In this document: piece by piece, positions 5,428 through 5,853 of the stretch | Numbering within the stretch: position 1 is the stretch's first letter | Layout: each line of letters starts with the position of its first letter | Assembly: GCA_003222555.1 (NCBI GenBank) | Contig: QHWL01000120.1 | Coordinates: forward strand, 1-5,853 | Length of the DNA: 5,853 bases | Reading direction: 5' to 3' | Source: Acidobacteriota bacterium | Lineage (GTDB): Bacteria; Acidobacteriota; Vicinamibacteria; Vicinamibacterales; CAVVIG01 | Notes under the pieces: model-generated | Databases searched by the model: none | What the model was told of the DNA's origin: nothing | What the model saw: the letters and a program-made list of their open reading frames with translations, nothing else | Program-made: the position numbers and the translations under genes

Positions 5428-5853
5428 ATGGGTCATGGCTTTTCTTGCCGCGCGCGCGGTGCGATCAGTGTTCTTCTCTCGTGCGCGGCAGGCGCGTTCC
5501 TCGTGATCGTCGTGCTGGCGCCCGGCGGCATCATCGCCCAGGAGCCGACATTCAAGACCGGCACGAAGCTCGTGTCGCTCTTCGTCACGGTGGCCGACGC
5601 GCAGAAGCGCCTCGTGCCGGATCTCACGAAAGACGACTTCGAGGTGTTCGACAACGACAAGCCGCAGCCGCTCATATTTTTTGCCAACGAGGTGCAGCCC
5701 ATCACCGTCGTGGTGATGCTCGACACCAGCGGCAGCATGACGGGGTCGATCGCGCTGCTCCGCTCTGCCGCCGAGCAATTCCTCATTCGCCTGTTGCCGG
5801 CCGACAAGGGCCGCGTGGGGGCGTTCAACGACAAGATTCAGTTCAGCGCGCAT
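5428..5853 (+). CDS. VWFA-domain secreted protein of the acidobacterial type, N-terminal part (cut by window edge)
   Basis: The first 142 codons are present and the frame is open at the window end. Residues 12-32 are hydrophobic after Arg-rich residues 8-10, forming a signal peptide with likely cleavage after Ala37 (GIIA, then QEP). Then comes a beta-rich block, KLVSLFVTVADAQKRLVPDL (48-67), leading into TKDDFEVFDNDKPQPLIFF (67-85), and the von Willebrand A core VVVMLDTSGSM (94-104). Asp99, Ser101 and Ser103 form the metal-ion-dependent adhesion site. This order matches the VWFA-related family that is strongly expanded in Acidobacteria (TIGR03436 as I recall it). Its role is unknown; members are exported and presumed to bind proteins. 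The ATG is well fixed: an in-frame TAA lies at 5416-5418 and no other start codon intervenes. No ribosome site is visible, in line with a leaderless mRNA. It is transcribed away from the permease gene. Confidence 0.92.
   Translation, partial: MGHGFSCRARGAISVLLSCAAGAFLVIVVLAPGGIIAQEPTFKTGTKLVSLFVTVADAQKRLVPDLTKDDFEVFDNDKPQPLIFFANEVQPITVVVMLDTSGSMTGSIALLRSAAEQFLIRLLPADKGRVGAFNDKIQFSAH

Noticed and set aside
5413..5853. Minus-strand frame over the right end of the window
   Set aside because: It is antisense to the VWFA gene, whose signal peptide and DTSGSM site are clear.

Overview
The window is GC-rich, coding-dense bacterial DNA. It most likely comes from an Acidobacteriota chromosome, perhaps the Vicinamibacteria side. 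The main evidence is the rightmost gene, which begins a VWFA-related protein of the type greatly expanded in Acidobacteria: signal peptide, then a 'V.DLTKDDFEVFDN' block, then a DTSGSM metal site. Short-period inverted repeats between genes (CACGAA-type and TTGTAAA-type) fit that kind of genome. The taxonomic call is an inference from family knowledge, not from a marker gene.

Layout. Bases 1-2556 hold three genes on the minus strand, read right to left: a DGQHR-domain (DndB-like) protein, rmlB (dTDP-glucose 4,6-dehydratase), and the first 49 codons of rmlA (glucose-1-phosphate thymidylyltransferase), cut by the window edge. RmlA and RmlB catalyse the first two steps of dTDP-L-rhamnose synthesis, so this is the edge of a nucleotide-sugar / surface-polysaccharide locus. 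Each of the two gene junctions is occupied by a hairpin whose arms are short tandem repeats (period 7 and period 8). Bases 2557-2919 are non-coding, with a candidate promoter for the DGQHR gene and a perfect REP-like hairpin. Bases 2920-4914 hold two closely spaced minus-strand membrane-protein genes: an FTR1/EfeU-type iron permease and, downstream of it, a DUF1624 / heparan-alpha-glucosaminide N-acetyltransferase-like protein with about ten membrane segments. Bases 4915-5427 are a divergent intergenic region. The last 426 bases begin the VWFA-domain gene on the plus strand, cut by the window edge.

Regulation visible in the sequence. The iron permease has a good sigma70-type promoter (TTGACC, 17 nt, TACACT), followed at once by a perfect 7-1-7 palindrome, TGAGACTCAGTCTCA. 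This has the geometry and much of the sequence of a Fur box, so iron-repressed expression of the permease, and possibly of the acyltransferase gene behind it, is the simplest reading. The VWFA gene has a TATAAG -10 element only 8 nt before its ATG, which suggests a leaderless or nearly leaderless mRNA.

I see no complete new system here. The items most worth following up are the DGQHR protein without visible dnd/dpd partners, the hairpin that fills the whole DGQHR-rmlB gap and touches the rmlB start codon, and the Fur-like operator. No tRNA, rRNA, CRISPR array, transposase gene or riboswitch was recognised.
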